Source: Rubrivivax sp.
GTDB taxonomy: Bacteria > Pseudomonadota > Gammaproteobacteria > Burkholderiales > Burkholderiaceae_C
Length of the DNA stretch: 40,662 nt
Direction: 5' to 3'
Assembly: GCA_027483705.1 (NCBI GenBank)
Contig: JAIXTY010000054.1
Span: 1-40,662, forward strand
Under the pieces are notes generated by a model. That model worked only from the letters and a program-made list of their open reading frames with translations. It had not been told where the DNA came from and ran no database searches. Shown piece by piece: positions 9,059 to 18,400 of the stretch; position 1 is the first letter of the stretch, and every line of letters starts with the position of its first letter. A program made the position numbers and the translations under genes.

Positions 9059-9508
9059 ATGAAGCGTGTCCAACAAGGTTTCACCCTGATCGAACTGATG
9101 ATCGTCGTGGCGATCATCGGCATCCTGGCTGCCGTCGCCCTGCCGGCGTACCAGGACTACACGAAGAAGGCCAAGATGTCGGAAGTCATCCTGGCGGCTT
9201 CGGCTTGCCGTACGACGATTACCGAGGTCGTTCAGACTTCTGGCGGCTCGCTCCCTGCTGACGACAACTGGGGCTGCGAGTCGACGTCGTCCACGTCGAA
9301 GTACGTGGCCAGCGTCAAGACCAAGACCACCGGCGCGGTTCAGGTCACCTCGCAAGGGATTGGCACTGGTGCCGACGGCACGGTCCTGCTGGTCCCCACG
9401 ATCACTGGCAACACCATTTCCGAGTGGAAGTGCGGCCCCGGCAACACGACGCCTGTTGAAGCCAAGTTCCTGCCCGGCTCGTGCCGTGCCACTGGCCTGA
9501 CGTTCTGA
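9059..9508 (+). CDS. pilA: Type IV pilin (PilA-like major pilin)
   Basis: A 149-residue prepilin. The short leader MKRVQQG is cut by the prepilin peptidase before F8, giving the class IVa start [20 protein letters not shown] with the assembly Glu at mature position 5. The hydrophobic alpha-1 helix runs to about residue 30 ([16 protein letters not shown]). The globular part has four Cys: C50 and C73, and C125 and C142, the last two framing the C-terminal disulfide loop typical of pilins. A Ser/Thr-rich stretch (75-91) offers possible O-glycosylation sites. The ATG has GGGAG at 9046-9050, 8 bases upstream. A sigma-54 promoter precedes it, three hairpins follow, and two PglL-type ligases lie downstream, which points to a glycosylated pilus subunit (inference). 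Confidence 0.96.
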   Translation: MKRVQQGFTLIELMIVVAIIGILAAVALPAYQDYTKKAKMSEVILAASACRTTITEVVQTSGGSLPADDNWGCESTSSTSKYVASVKTKTTGAVQVTSQGIGTGADGTVLLVPTITGNTISEWKCGPGNTTPVEAKFLPGSCRATGLTF

Positions 9509-9515
9509 TGACGGT

Positions 9516-9553
9516 GCGGGCTGCTCGTCAGCCCGCAACCTGAGGCTCAGGTT
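9516..9553 (+). other. Two back-to-back hairpins downstream of pilA
   Basis: First: GCGGGCTG (9516-9523) pairs with CAGCCCGC (9529-9536), 8 base pairs with a 5-base loop. Second, immediately adjacent: AACCTGAG (9537-9544) and CTCAGGTT (9546-9553) form a near-perfect 17-base palindrome. Neither has a T-run. With the terminator at 9556-9581 they make three stems in a row within 66 bases, likely a protective or processing 3' structure on an abundant pilin mRNA (inference). Confidence 0.6.
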
Positions 9554-9555
9554 CT

Positions 9556-9587
9556 CGAAAGGCAGCTTTGGCTGCCTTTCGTCGTTT
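9556..9587 (+). terminator. Intrinsic-type terminator between pilA and the first ligase gene
   Basis: CGAAAGGCAGC (9556-9566) pairs fully with GCTGCCTTTCG (9571-9581), an 11-base stem with a TTTG loop, followed by the T-rich TCGTTT. The T-run is short, so read-through into the ligase gene a few bases later is likely, which would give high pilin and low ligase expression from one promoter. Confidence 0.65.
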
Positions 9588-9591
9588 CCGG

Positions 9592-11280
9592 GTGTCCCTT
9601 CACGTGCGTCTCGACTCTCTGTTGCTCGCGCTGGTCGCGGTCGCCTGGCTGCCAGCCAACCACTACTACCCCTGGGCCAGCGCCTGGCAGGAAGGCCTGG
9701 CGCTCACGCTGGTCTGTGCCGGCGTGGCCCTGGTCAGCCGTCGGGCCTGGCTGCCCGTGAACTGGGCCTGGTGGGTCGCGCTGGCCCTGGCGAGCGTGGC
9801 GCTGCAGCTGATTACCGGCCGCCTGCTGTACGCGGGTGATGCGTGGATCGTCGCGCTGTACCTGGCCGCGTTCGGCGCCGCCGTGGCCGCGGGCAGCACG
9901 CTGGTCGAGGACCGCCCGTCCGACCGCTCCGTGCGTCTCGAGGCCCTCTGCCTGGCGCTGTTGCTCGCCGCCCTGGTGTCCGCCGGCATCGGCTTCGCGC
10001 AGTGGGCCGGCGTGCAGCGCCTGGGCATCTTCGGCGCCGACCTCAAGCCCGGCGCCCGGCCCTTCGCCAACTTCGGCCAGCCCAACCACTGGTGCACCGC
10101 CTCGTTCGTGGGCCTGGCGGCCGCCTGGGTGCTGTTCGAGGCCCGTCGCATCGGGCGCGTGGGCTTTGGCCTGGCCGCGGCCGTCCTGCTGCTGGCGATG
10201 GTGGCCAGCGGCTCGCGCACGGCCTGGCTGCAGCTGGGCTTCGGTGTCGTGCTCGTGGTGCTGCTCCACGGCCGCGCCGGGCTGCGGCTGCGGCCGGCGG
10301 CCGCCCTGCTCGCCGCCGCGGCCGTGGCCCTGGCCTGGGTGGCCTGGCCCACGCTCAACATCGACACCGAGCCCGGCACCGCCCGCACGGTGGTCGAGCA
10401 GGCGCAGGCCGGCGTGCGCCTGCCGCTGTGGCAGGCCATGCTCCAGGCCATCGGCGAGCGCCCCTGGGCCGGCTATGGCTGGCAGCAGATGGTGCTGGCC
10501 CAGCAGGCCGTGGCGCTGGACGTGCCGCCCCTGATGCGCCATTTCGAGCACGCGCACAACCTGGTGATCGACCTGCTGCTGTGGACGGGCGTGCCGCTGG
10601 GCCTGCTGCTCACCGGCCTGGCCGGCTGGACGCTGTGGCGGCTGCTCGCCGGTACGCGCGACCCTCGCGCCGCCGGGCTGCTGCTGGCCGTGGGCGGCGT
10701 GCTGGCGCACTCGATGGTCGAGTTCGCGGTCGAGTACGCCTACTTCCTGCTGCCGATGGGCCTGATGCTGGGCGCGGCGCACCGGCTGGTGCCGAGCCCC
10801 GCGCCGGCCATCGAGTTGCCGCGTACCGGGTTGCGGGCCCTCGGGGCCGTGCTGGTGGCGATGCTGGTGGTCACGGGGATCGACTACGCCGAGGCCGAAC
10901 AGAGCCACCGTGTGCTGCGCATGGAGTCGGCCCGTATCGGCACCACCCGGGTCGAGTCGCCGCCGCCGCAGCTGCGCGTGCTCACCCAGCTGGAGGCCTT
11001 CCTGACCTTCGCGCGGCAGGAGCCCCGCGCCGGCGCCACCGCCACCGAGCTCGAGTTCGCCCGCCGCGCCGCGCAGCGCTTTGCCTACCCGCCTTCGCTG
11101 TACCGCCTCGCCCGCTGGCAGGCTCTGAACGGCGATGCCGCCGGTGCCACGCACACGCTGAAGGTGCTGTGCGCGATGCATGCCCCGCAGCACTGCCTCG
11201 ATGTGGCGGCCGCCTGGACGGCCGCCCAGGAGGCGCAGCCCGCGCTGCGCGCCGTGACGCCGCCGAGCCGCCCGCACTGA
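9592..11280 (+). CDS. PglL/Wzy_C-type O-oligosaccharyltransferase (first copy)
   Basis: A polytopic inner-membrane protein of about 562 residues in the O-antigen ligase/PglL superfamily, which moves a lipid-linked glycan onto Ser or Thr of periplasmic proteins such as pilin. About ten hydrophobic segments are followed by a soluble C-terminal part (about residues 440-562). Family motifs are FGQPNHW (P164-N165-H166), SGSRTAWLQ, and the periplasmic-loop motif EHAHNLVIDLLLWTGVPLG with H320 and H322. GTG 9592 is the start used; GTG 9604 and a TTG inside the terminator hairpin (9568) are alternatives, and none has a clear ribosome binding site. Being right behind pilA, the pilin is the likely acceptor (inference from context). 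Confidence 0.85.
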   Translation: MSLHVRLDSLLLALVAVAWLPANHYYPWASAWQEGLALTLVCAGVALVSRRAWLPVNWAWWVALALASVALQLITGRLLYAGDAWIVALYLAAFGAAVAAGSTLVEDRPSDRSVRLEALCLALLLAALVSAGIGFAQWAGVQRLGIFGADLKPGARPFANFGQPNHWCTASFVGLAAAWVLFEARRIGRVGFGLAAAVLLLAMVASGSRTAWLQLGFGVVLVVLLHGRAGLRLRPAAALLAAAAVALAWVAWPTLNIDTEPGTARTVVEQAQAGVRLPLWQAMLQAIGERPWAGYGWQQMVLAQQAVALDVPPLMRHFEHAHNLVIDLLLWTGVPLGLLLTGLAGWTLWRLLAGTRDPRAAGLLLAVGGVLAHSMVEFAVEYAYFLLPMGLMLGAAHRLVPSPAPAIELPRTGLRALGAVLVAMLVVTGIDYAEAEQSHRVLRMESARIGTTRVESPPPQLRVLTQLEAFLTFARQEPRAGATATELEFARRAAQRFAYPPSLYRLARWQALNGDAAGATHTLKVLCAMHAPQHCLDVAAAWTAAQEAQPALRAVTPPSRPH

Positions 11281-11281
11281 T

Positions 11282-11296
11282 CGCCCAGACTGGGCG
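11282..11296 (+). repeat. 15-base palindrome between the two ligase genes
   Basis: CGCCCAG (11282-11288) and CTGGGCG (11290-11296) form an inverted repeat with a 1-base centre, 2 bases after the first ligase stop. There is no T-run. A TACCAT hexamer at 11325-11330 just before the next start could be a -10 element, but I see no matching -35. Confidence 0.4.
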
Positions 11297-11336
11297 CCTT
11301 CCAGGCCAACCCCGACCGGCCCTCTACCATCGGCGG

Positions 11337-13109
11337 GTGACTCGCCCTGCCGACCTCTCCGCCTCGCCCGCTGCGCCCACATCCCCCGCGCCCGCCTGGC
11401 TGCCCTGGGCGATGGCCCTGGCGGCCGCCCTCGGGCCCACGCTGCTGGCCTTCAACGTCTCGCCCTCCCCGACCTTCCTGAATCAGGCCCTCGCCTTCGG
11501 CCTGTGGGGCGGCTTTGTGCTGGCCACGGCCACCACCGCGCGGCGGCTGCGGCTGGGCCTGCCGGAGGTGGCGCTGTTGCTGCTGATGCTGGCCGTCGCG
11601 GTGTCGTGGGGGCCGGGCACGCTGCCGTCCACGCTGGCGCTGTCGGCGCTGGCCACGCTGGCGGCGGCGCTGCTGATGCTGCAGGCCGGGCGCAGCGCCT
11701 CGGGCGAGGCCGGCGCGCGCGACGCCTTCGTGCTCTTCTGCTGGGCCTGGGTGCTGGCCGGCGCGGTCAACGTGCTGATCGCCGCGGTGCAGGTGTTCGC
11801 ACCGGGCTGGGCCGACGGCGACTGGATCGCCGCCTCGGGCTTTCCAGGCCGCGCCGTCGGCAACCTGCGCCAGCCCAATCACCTGAGCAGCGTGCTGATG
11901 TGGAGCAGCATCGCCGTCGTGGTGCTGGTGCAGCTGAAGCGGCTGCCGGTGCGCCTGGGGGCCGTGCTGCTGGCGGCGATGGTGTTCGCCGTGGTGCTGA
12001 CGGCCTCGCGCACGGGCCTCGTGAGCGTCGTGCTGCTGGCGCTGTGGGGCCTGGTCGACCGCCGGGCCTCGCGGGCCACGCGCTGGATGCTGCTCACCGC
12101 GCCGCTGGTCTATGCGCTGTCATGGTGGCTGATGGCGCAGTGGGCCACGGCCACCGCGCGACCCTTCGGGGGCGCCGCGCGCCTGGCCGAGACCGACATC
12201 TCCAGCTCGCGCTTCGCCATCTGGGCCAACACGCTGGCGCTGATCCGCGCCAACCCCTGGTTCGGGGTTGGCTGGGGCGAGTTCAACCTGGCCTGGACGC
12301 TGACGCCGTTTCCGGGCCGGCCCACCGCCTTCTTCGACCACGCGCACAACCTGCCGCTGCAACTGGCCGTCGAGCTCGGCCTGCCGCTGGCCACGCTGGT
12401 GACGGCGCTGCTGCTCGGCGGCTTCGGCATGGCCGCGTGGCGCGCCTGGCAGCACGACGGCGACGACGGCGTGGCCCGCCGCGGCGCGGTGATGGTGGTG
12501 CTGATGATCGCCACGCACAGCGTCTTCGAGTATCCGCTGTGGTACAGCTACTTCCTGCTGCCGGCGGCGTGGGCCCTGGGCGTGGCGCTGCGGCGGCCCG
12601 GGGACTCGGGGCCGCCCGCCGGGCCCGTGGCCGAGCGCACGGCGGCCGGCTGGAGCCTGGTCGTCGGGGCCTTCGTGCTGATCGCCGGTGCCGCGTTCGC
12701 GACCTGGGACTACCGCGTCGTCACCGAGATCTTCCGCGCCACGCCCGGTGCGCCGCCGCTGCAGCAGCGCGTGCTCACGGGGCAGCGCAGCGTGTTCTTC
12801 GGCCATCACGCCGACTACGCGGCGGTGACCTCGGGCATCCCCGTGCCCGACCCGGCCGCCGCGCTCGGGCGCGCCAGCCACTACCTGCTTGACACCCGCT
12901 TCATGATCGCCTGGGCGCGCGCGCTGCAGGCGCAGGGTGATGAGGCCGGGGCGCGGCACCTCGTCGGGCGGCTGCGCGAGTTCAACAAGGCCGACGCCGA
13001 GTCGTTCTTCGACGACTGCGACGAGCCGGCCTCGGCCGCCGCGGCCTTCCAGTGCCAGCCGCCGGGCCCGCCGCTGGACTGGCGGCAGCTCACGCAGCCT
13101 GGGCGTTAG
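11337..13109 (+). CDS. PglL/Wzy_C-type O-oligosaccharyltransferase (second copy)
   Basis: A 590-residue membrane protein of the same superfamily as the preceding gene but clearly diverged from it. It has about twelve hydrophobic segments; motifs are GNLRQPNHLSS (P180-N181-H182), TASRTGLVS, SSSRFAIWANTLALI, and FDHAHNLPLQLAVELGLPLA with H335 and H337. A soluble tail (about 460-590) ends in a Pro/Gly-rich stretch and contains three late Cys. GTG 11337 is chosen because the N-terminal TRPADLSASPAAP tail leads straight into the first helix; the first ATG is at 11412. The gap from the first copy is 56 bases, and the stop is 12 bases from convergent moaC. Two ligases could serve different glycans or acceptors, for example pilin and LPS (inference). 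Confidence 0.85.
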   Translation: MTRPADLSASPAAPTSPAPAWLPWAMALAAALGPTLLAFNVSPSPTFLNQALAFGLWGGFVLATATTARRLRLGLPEVALLLLMLAVAVSWGPGTLPSTLALSALATLAAALLMLQAGRSASGEAGARDAFVLFCWAWVLAGAVNVLIAAVQVFAPGWADGDWIAASGFPGRAVGNLRQPNHLSSVLMWSSIAVVVLVQLKRLPVRLGAVLLAAMVFAVVLTASRTGLVSVVLLALWGLVDRRASRATRWMLLTAPLVYALSWWLMAQWATATARPFGGAARLAETDISSSRFAIWANTLALIRANPWFGVGWGEFNLAWTLTPFPGRPTAFFDHAHNLPLQLAVELGLPLATLVTALLLGGFGMAAWRAWQHDGDDGVARRGAVMVVLMIATHSVFEYPLWYSYFLLPAAWALGVALRRPGDSGPPAGPVAERTAAGWSLVVGAFVLIAGAAFATWDYRVVTEIFRATPGAPPLQQRVLTGQRSVFFGHHADYAAVTSGIPVPDPAAALGRASHYLLDTRFMIAWARALQAQGDEAGARHLVGRLREFNKADAESFFDDCDEPASAAAAFQCQPPGPPLDWRQLTQPGR

Positions 13110-13121
13110 CGCCCGCTGCCT

Positions 13122-13643
13122 TCAGCCGCTGGCGGCCACCCAGTCGCCGCTCTTGCCGCCGCTCTTGGCCAGCACGCGGATGCCGTGCATCTCCATGCCG
13201 CGGTCGGCGGCCTTGAGCATGTCGTATACGGTGAGCAGGCCCACCTGCACGGCCGTGAGCGCCTCCATCTCGACACCGGTGCGGCCGAAGCTCTCGACCT
13301 GCGCGGTGCAGCGCAGCTCGGCCCGCGCGGCATCGAGCTCGAACTCCACGGCCACGCGCGTGATGGGCAACGGGTGGCACAGCGGAACCAGGTCGGCCGT
13401 GCGCTTGGCGCCCTGGATGGCCGCGATGCGCGCCACCGCGATGACGTCGCCCTTCTTCGCCTGCCCGGCGGCCAGCAGCGCAAAGGTGGCCGGCTGCATG
13501 CGGATCAGGCCGGTGGCGCGCGCCACCCGGTGCGTCTCGGCCTTGGCCGAGACGTCGACCATGTGCGCCTGGCCCTGCGCATCGAAGTGCGTCAGCGGCG
13601 AGGCTGCCGGTGATCCGGCCAGTGATGGAGAGGGCGACGACAT
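13122..13643 (-). CDS. moaC: Cyclic pyranopterin monophosphate synthase MoaC
   Basis: A 173-residue MoaC, which together with MoaA turns GTP into cyclic pyranopterin monophosphate, the first step of molybdenum cofactor synthesis. Signature segments are [25 protein letters not shown] (about 86-95), [23 protein letters not shown], and [10 protein letters not shown] with the catalytic pair D141 and K144. ATG at 13643 is preferred over a TTG six codons upstream. The N-terminal 15 residues (Ser/Pro/Ala-rich) are longer than usual. No other moa gene is in the window. It runs convergent with the second ligase and divergent from the M48 protease; a TATCAT on the minus strand (13679-13674) is a possible -10. 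Confidence 0.96.
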   Translation of the reverse strand: MSSPSPSLAGSPAASPLTHFDAQGQAHMVDVSAKAETHRVARATGLIRMQPATFALLAAGQAKKGDVIAVARIAAIQGAKRTADLVPLCHPLPITRVAVEFELDAARAELRCTAQVESFGRTGVEMEALTAVQVGLLTVYDMLKAADRGMEMHGIRVLAKSGGKSGDWVAASG

Positions 13644-13717
13644 GGTCTTCACGTTCAGCAACGAGGCGGTGTCATGATAGCCAGCAGGGGTTGCCGCAGA
13701 CCCCGCGAAGGACGCCG

Positions 13718-15361
13718 TTGACCGCTTCCCCCACCCGCATGCGCCTGGGCGCCGCCACGCTGGCGGCCCTGATGACCCTCACTGGCGTGGCGCCCGCCTG
13801 GGCCCAGTCGCCCGGCGGCGTGCGCCTGCCCGCCCTGGGCGAAGGCGCCTCGGCTGATCTCTCGGTGAGCCAGGAGCGCCGCATCGGCGACGCCATCCTG
13901 CGCGAGGGCCGGCGCGACCCGGTCTTCCTGGACGACACGCTGCTGCTGGACTACGTGCAGCAGCTCTACAACCCGCTGCTGAAGGCGGCGCGCCAGCGCG
14001 GCGACATCGAGCCCGACATCGACGCCGCGTTCGCGTGGGAGATCTTCCTCATCAACGACCGCAGCGTGAACGCCTTTGCGCTGCCCGGCGGCTACGTGGG
14101 CGTGCACCTGGGCCTGATCGCGCTGACCACCACGCCCGACGCGCTGGCCTCGGTGCTGGCGCACGAGCTCACGCACGTCACGCAGCGTCACATCGCGCGC
14201 AGCATCGCGCCGCAGCAGCAGGCCTCGCTGCTGGCGGTGGCGGGTCTTCTGCTGGGCGTGCTGGCGGCCAGCCGGGCCACCACGAACAGCGGCGTGGACG
14301 GCGCCAACGCCGCCATCGTGGGTGGCCAGGCCGCGGCCATCCAGACCCAGCTGAACTTCTCGCGCGCCATGGAGCGCGAGGCCGACCGCGTCGGCTTTGG
14401 CCTGCTGGCCGACGCCGGCTTCAACACCAACGGCATGGCGCAGATGTTCGAGAAGCTCGACTTCGCCAACCGCATCAACGACACCAACGGCTTCCCGTAC
14501 CTGCGCACGCACCCGCTGACCAGCGACCGCATCACCGAGGCGCGCACGCGCGTGCTGGCGGCGCCGATGCCGCCGGCCGAACCCACGCTGCTGCACGCGC
14601 TGATGCAGGCCCGCGCGCGCGTGCTGATGGAGCCCAACACCCAGGGCCTGGCGCGGCTGTCGGGCGAGAGCTCGTCGCCGCTGGCCATCGAGCGCGTGGC
14701 CGCGCGGGCGGCCGGCGCCATGGCCGCGGCCCGCCTGAAGGACCTCGCCCGCGCCGAGCGCCTGGCCGGCGAGGCCCGGGCGATGGCGGCCGCGCTGCCG
14801 CAGCGCGATGCACGCGCCGAGCGCGCGCTGCTGCTCGTGCACGCCGAGCTGCGCCAGGCCGCCGGCGACGCACGCGGCGCCCTGGCGCTGCTGGACACGC
14901 TGCCGCCGGCCACGCCGCGCAGCGCCGCGCGGGCGCCGATGCTGCTGCGCGCCCAGGCGCTGCTCGACCTGCACCGCGCCGCGCCGGGCACCGAGTCCGC
15001 CGGTCTGCGCGCCAGCACCGAGGCGCTGCAGACCTGGGTCACCGAGCAGCCGCACGACGCCGCCGCCTGGGAGCGGCTGGCCGGCACGGCCGACGCGCTG
15101 GGCCTGCAGCTGCGCGCCATGCGCGCCGGGGCCGAGGCACGCGCCGTGCTCGGCGACCTGCCCGGCGCCATCGACCGCTTCCGCGTCGCGCAGCAGGCCG
15201 CGCGCGGCCCGGCCGGACAGCAGGACTTCGTCGAGGCCTCGATCATCGACGCCCGCCTGCGCCAGCTGATGGCGCAGCGGCGCGAGCTGCAGCTCGAGGC
15301 CCGCGGCCAGGGTGGTGGCCAGGGCGGCGGCCGCGGCGGGCCCGACGGCGGACCTCCCTAA
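13718..15361 (+). CDS. M48 family metalloprotease with TPR-like C-terminus (BepA-like)
   Basis: A 547-residue exported zinc metalloprotease resembling BepA (YfgC), which acts in outer-membrane protein quality control. A signal peptide ([22 protein letters not shown], likely cut before Q) precedes the M48 domain. The zinc motif is H149-E-L-T-H153, and the third ligand is E221 in [13 protein letters not shown]. The conserved [17 protein letters not shown] segment is also present. From about residue 290 on, Ala-rich helical repeats look like TPRs. The last 20 residues are a Gly-rich tail ([12 protein letters not shown]). TTG 13718 is used because AAGGA (13708-13712) sits 5 bases upstream; ATG 13739 would give a shorter signal peptide and has no ribosome binding site. 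alpha-2-macroglobulin follows after 67 bases. Confidence 0.88.
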   Translation: MTASPTRMRLGAATLAALMTLTGVAPAWAQSPGGVRLPALGEGASADLSVSQERRIGDAILREGRRDPVFLDDTLLLDYVQQLYNPLLKAARQRGDIEPDIDAAFAWEIFLINDRSVNAFALPGGYVGVHLGLIALTTTPDALASVLAHELTHVTQRHIARSIAPQQQASLLAVAGLLLGVLAASRATTNSGVDGANAAIVGGQAAAIQTQLNFSRAMEREADRVGFGLLADAGFNTNGMAQMFEKLDFANRINDTNGFPYLRTHPLTSDRITEARTRVLAAPMPPAEPTLLHALMQARARVLMEPNTQGLARLSGESSSPLAIERVAARAAGAMAAARLKDLARAERLAGEARAMAAALPQRDARAERALLLVHAELRQAAGDARGALALLDTLPPATPRSAARAPMLLRAQALLDLHRAAPGTESAGLRASTEALQTWVTEQPHDAAAWERLAGTADALGLQLRAMRAGAEARAVLGDLPGAIDRFRVAQQAARGPAGQQDFVEASIIDARLRQLMAQRRELQLEARGQGGGQGGGRGGPDGGPP

Positions 15362-15428
15362 CCCGGAGATGCCCCGGGTGCGCGGCGGGCCCGCGCACCC
15401 ACAATGCCCCGCAGACGAAGGTGGGGCG

Positions 15429-18400
15429 ATGACTCAGCGATCAAGTCCGCGGTGCGGTGTCGGCCGCGTGTTCCTGGCCCTGGTGCTGCTGGCGACGCCC
15501 TGGGCCGCGCAATCGGCGCGCGTGGCGCAGGTCAGCCCGCTGGGCGAGGTGGCCACCGTGCGCCAGGTGCAGCTGCGCTTCGATGGCGCCGTCGTGGCCG
15601 GGGGCGATCCACGCGCGCCGGCGCCCTTTGAGCTGCGCTGCAACGGCCAGCCGCCGCGTGGCGACGGGCGCTGGCTCGACGATCGCCGCTGGGTCTTCGA
15701 CCTCGCCGAGCCGCTGGGCGCCGGCCAGCGCTGCGTGCTGCAGCGCGTGCCCGGCTGGCAGCCGAGCGACGGCGCGCTGCAGGGGCCGGAGCGCTTCGAG
15801 TTCGCCACCGGCGCGCCCGCGGTCCTGGACGTGCTGCCCTGGCCCGGCACCGCGGTCGAGGAAGAGCAGCACTTCGTGCTGCGCCTGAACGGCCGTGTCG
15901 ACGAGGCCAGCGTCGAGCGACATGCCGGCTGCGAGGTGGAAGGCCTGGCCGAGCGGTTGGGCGTGCGCGTGCTGCGCGGCCCCGAGCGCGAGCGCGTGCT
16001 GCGCGCGCTGCGGCGCGACCGCGACGGCGCCGCCGAGCGCCAGCTGGTGCTGTCTTGCCAGCGTCCGCTGGCGCCGGGCGCGCGCATGCGGCTCGTCTGG
16101 GGGCGTGGCATCACCGCCGCCGGCGACGCCAGCCTCGTGCTGCGGGCCGAGCAGCGCTTCCAGTGGCCGGTTCGCCCGCGGCTGCTGGCCGAGTTCGGCT
16201 GCGAGCGCGAGAACGCACGCGCCGCCTGCCTGCCGCTGAAGGCGATGACGCTCTCGTTCAACGCGCCGGTGCCGCGGGCCCTGGCCGAGGCCGTGCGCCT
16301 GGTGCCGGCCGGCGGCGGCGCCGCACGCACGCCGCGCGTGGAGGGCGAAGGCCCGGTCGTCACCGGCCTGTCGTTCCCGGCACCGCTGCCGGCGGACACG
16401 CGTTTCACCCTCACGCTGCCGGCCGCGCTGGTGGACGAGTCCGGCCGGCCGCTGGCCAACGCCGCGAGCTTTCCGCTGGCCATGGCCACCGGCGCGCTGC
16501 CGCCGTTGGCCAGGTTCGCGGCCTCGCCGTTTGCCGTGATCGAGGCACCGCCACCGCGCAGTGCCGAGCCGGCGCTGCTGCCGATGACGCTGCGCCACGT
16601 GCAGCCCGATCTGGCCGGTGGCGCGGCAGCGCAGGGCGCGCTGCGCACGCTGTCGCTGCCCGCGGCCACGCCCGACCTCGCGCTGCTGCAGTGGATCGTG
16701 CGCCTGCAAGACGACCACGACGATCAATACCGCAGCCGCGCAAAGCCGATGCTGGCGGCAGAGCCCCAGGCGCGCCGCACGGCGCTGCCGGGCCCGCGCG
16801 GCGCCGCACGCGACACCGAGGTCGTCGGCGTGCCGCTGCCCGCGCGCGGCCTGCACGTGGTCGAGGCCGAGTCGCTGCTGCTGGGCCAGGCGCTGCTCGA
16901 GCCAAGGCAGCCGATGCACGCGCGCACCGCGGTGCTGGTCACCAACCTGGGCGTGCACTTCAAGCGCGGCCGCGCCTCCAGCCTGGCCTGGGTGACGACG
17001 CTCGACCGCGCGCGGCCCGTGGCCGGTGCGCAGGTCACCGTCAACGACTGCCACGGCCGCCCGCTGTGGAGCGGCAGCACCGACGCGCAGGGGCTGGCGC
17101 GCATCGCCCGCGGTTTCGACGACGGCTGGGACGGCGGCGACGGCGATGGGGTCAGCACGCCCCGCGGCCAGCCCAAGTGCCTCAGCCGCGACGGCCTGTT
17201 CGTCACCGCGCGCGCCACGGTCGACGGCCAGGCCGAGCTCGGCCTGGTGTTCAGCCGCTGGCACCGCGGCATCGAGCCCTGGCGCTTCGGCATCGACACC
17301 GCCAGCGGCACCGTGCCCGACCGTCGCGCGCACACCGTGTTCAGCCGCTCGCTGCTGCGCGCCGGCGAGCCGCTGCACATGAAGCACTTCGTGCGCGACG
17401 AGGTCGAGCGCGGCCTGGCGCGCATCCGGCCCGCGGAGTTGCCCGACACGGTCGTGATCACGCACGTCGGCAGCGACACCGTGACGCGCCTGCCGCTGCC
17501 GGCCGCGGCCTGGGCCGGTGGCCGCAGCGCCGAGAGCATGTGGACCGTGCCGGCCACCGCGCCGCTGGGCCTGTACGACGTGGCCCTGCAGCGCGGCGAG
17601 CAGCGCCTGGGCAGCGGCCGCTTCCGCGTCGAGGCCTTCCGCGTGCCGCTGGTCGATGCGCGCCTGAACGGCCCCGCGGCCGACCCCGTGGCGCCGGCCG
17701 AGCTGGCGCTGGAGGGCCAGCTCGCCGCGATGGCCGGCGGGCCGATGCGCGATCAGCCGGCCACTTTGTCGGCCCTGCTGCGCCCGCGCCAGCCGGTGTT
17801 CGCCGGTCACGAGGACTTCAGCTTCTCGCCGCCACGCCCGCAGGCTGCGGCCGGCGACGACGAGAGCCCCGACGAGGCGCGCGTCGTCGCCAGCCGCCTG
17901 CCGGCGCGCACCGGCGCCGACGGCCGTGCGCGCTTCGTCGTCGCGCCTTTGCCGGCGCTCGACGGGCCGGCGGAGCTGCAGGCCGAACTGGGCTTTGCCG
18001 ACCCCAACGGCGAGACGCAGACCGTCAGCCGCCGCTGGCGCCTGTGGCCGGCCGCGGTGGTGGCCGGCGTGCGCGTGCCGGGCTGGGCCTCGGTGAAAGA
18101 CGAGCTGCAGGCCACCGCCGTGGTGCTGGACACGGCCGGCCGCCCGCTGGCCGGCCGCGAGCTGGTGGTGCAGGGGCGGCAGCACCGCGTGCTGTCGACG
18201 CGCACGCGGCTCGTCGGCGGCCTCTACGCCTACGACAACCGCCGCGAGCAGCGCGAGCTGGGCGAGCTGTGCCGCGGCCGCAGCGACGCGCGTGGCCGGC
18301 TGGATTGCCGCATCGGCCGCGCGGCGCTGCAGGGCGCCGAGGGCGAGGTCGAGCTGATCGCGATCGCGCGCGACGACGCCGGCCGCAGCAGCCGAGCCGC

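Noticed and set aside
9568..9591. TTG 9568 as the start of the first ligase
   Set aside because: It lies in the loop of the terminator hairpin and adds only stem-encoded residues; GTG 9592 is more plausible.
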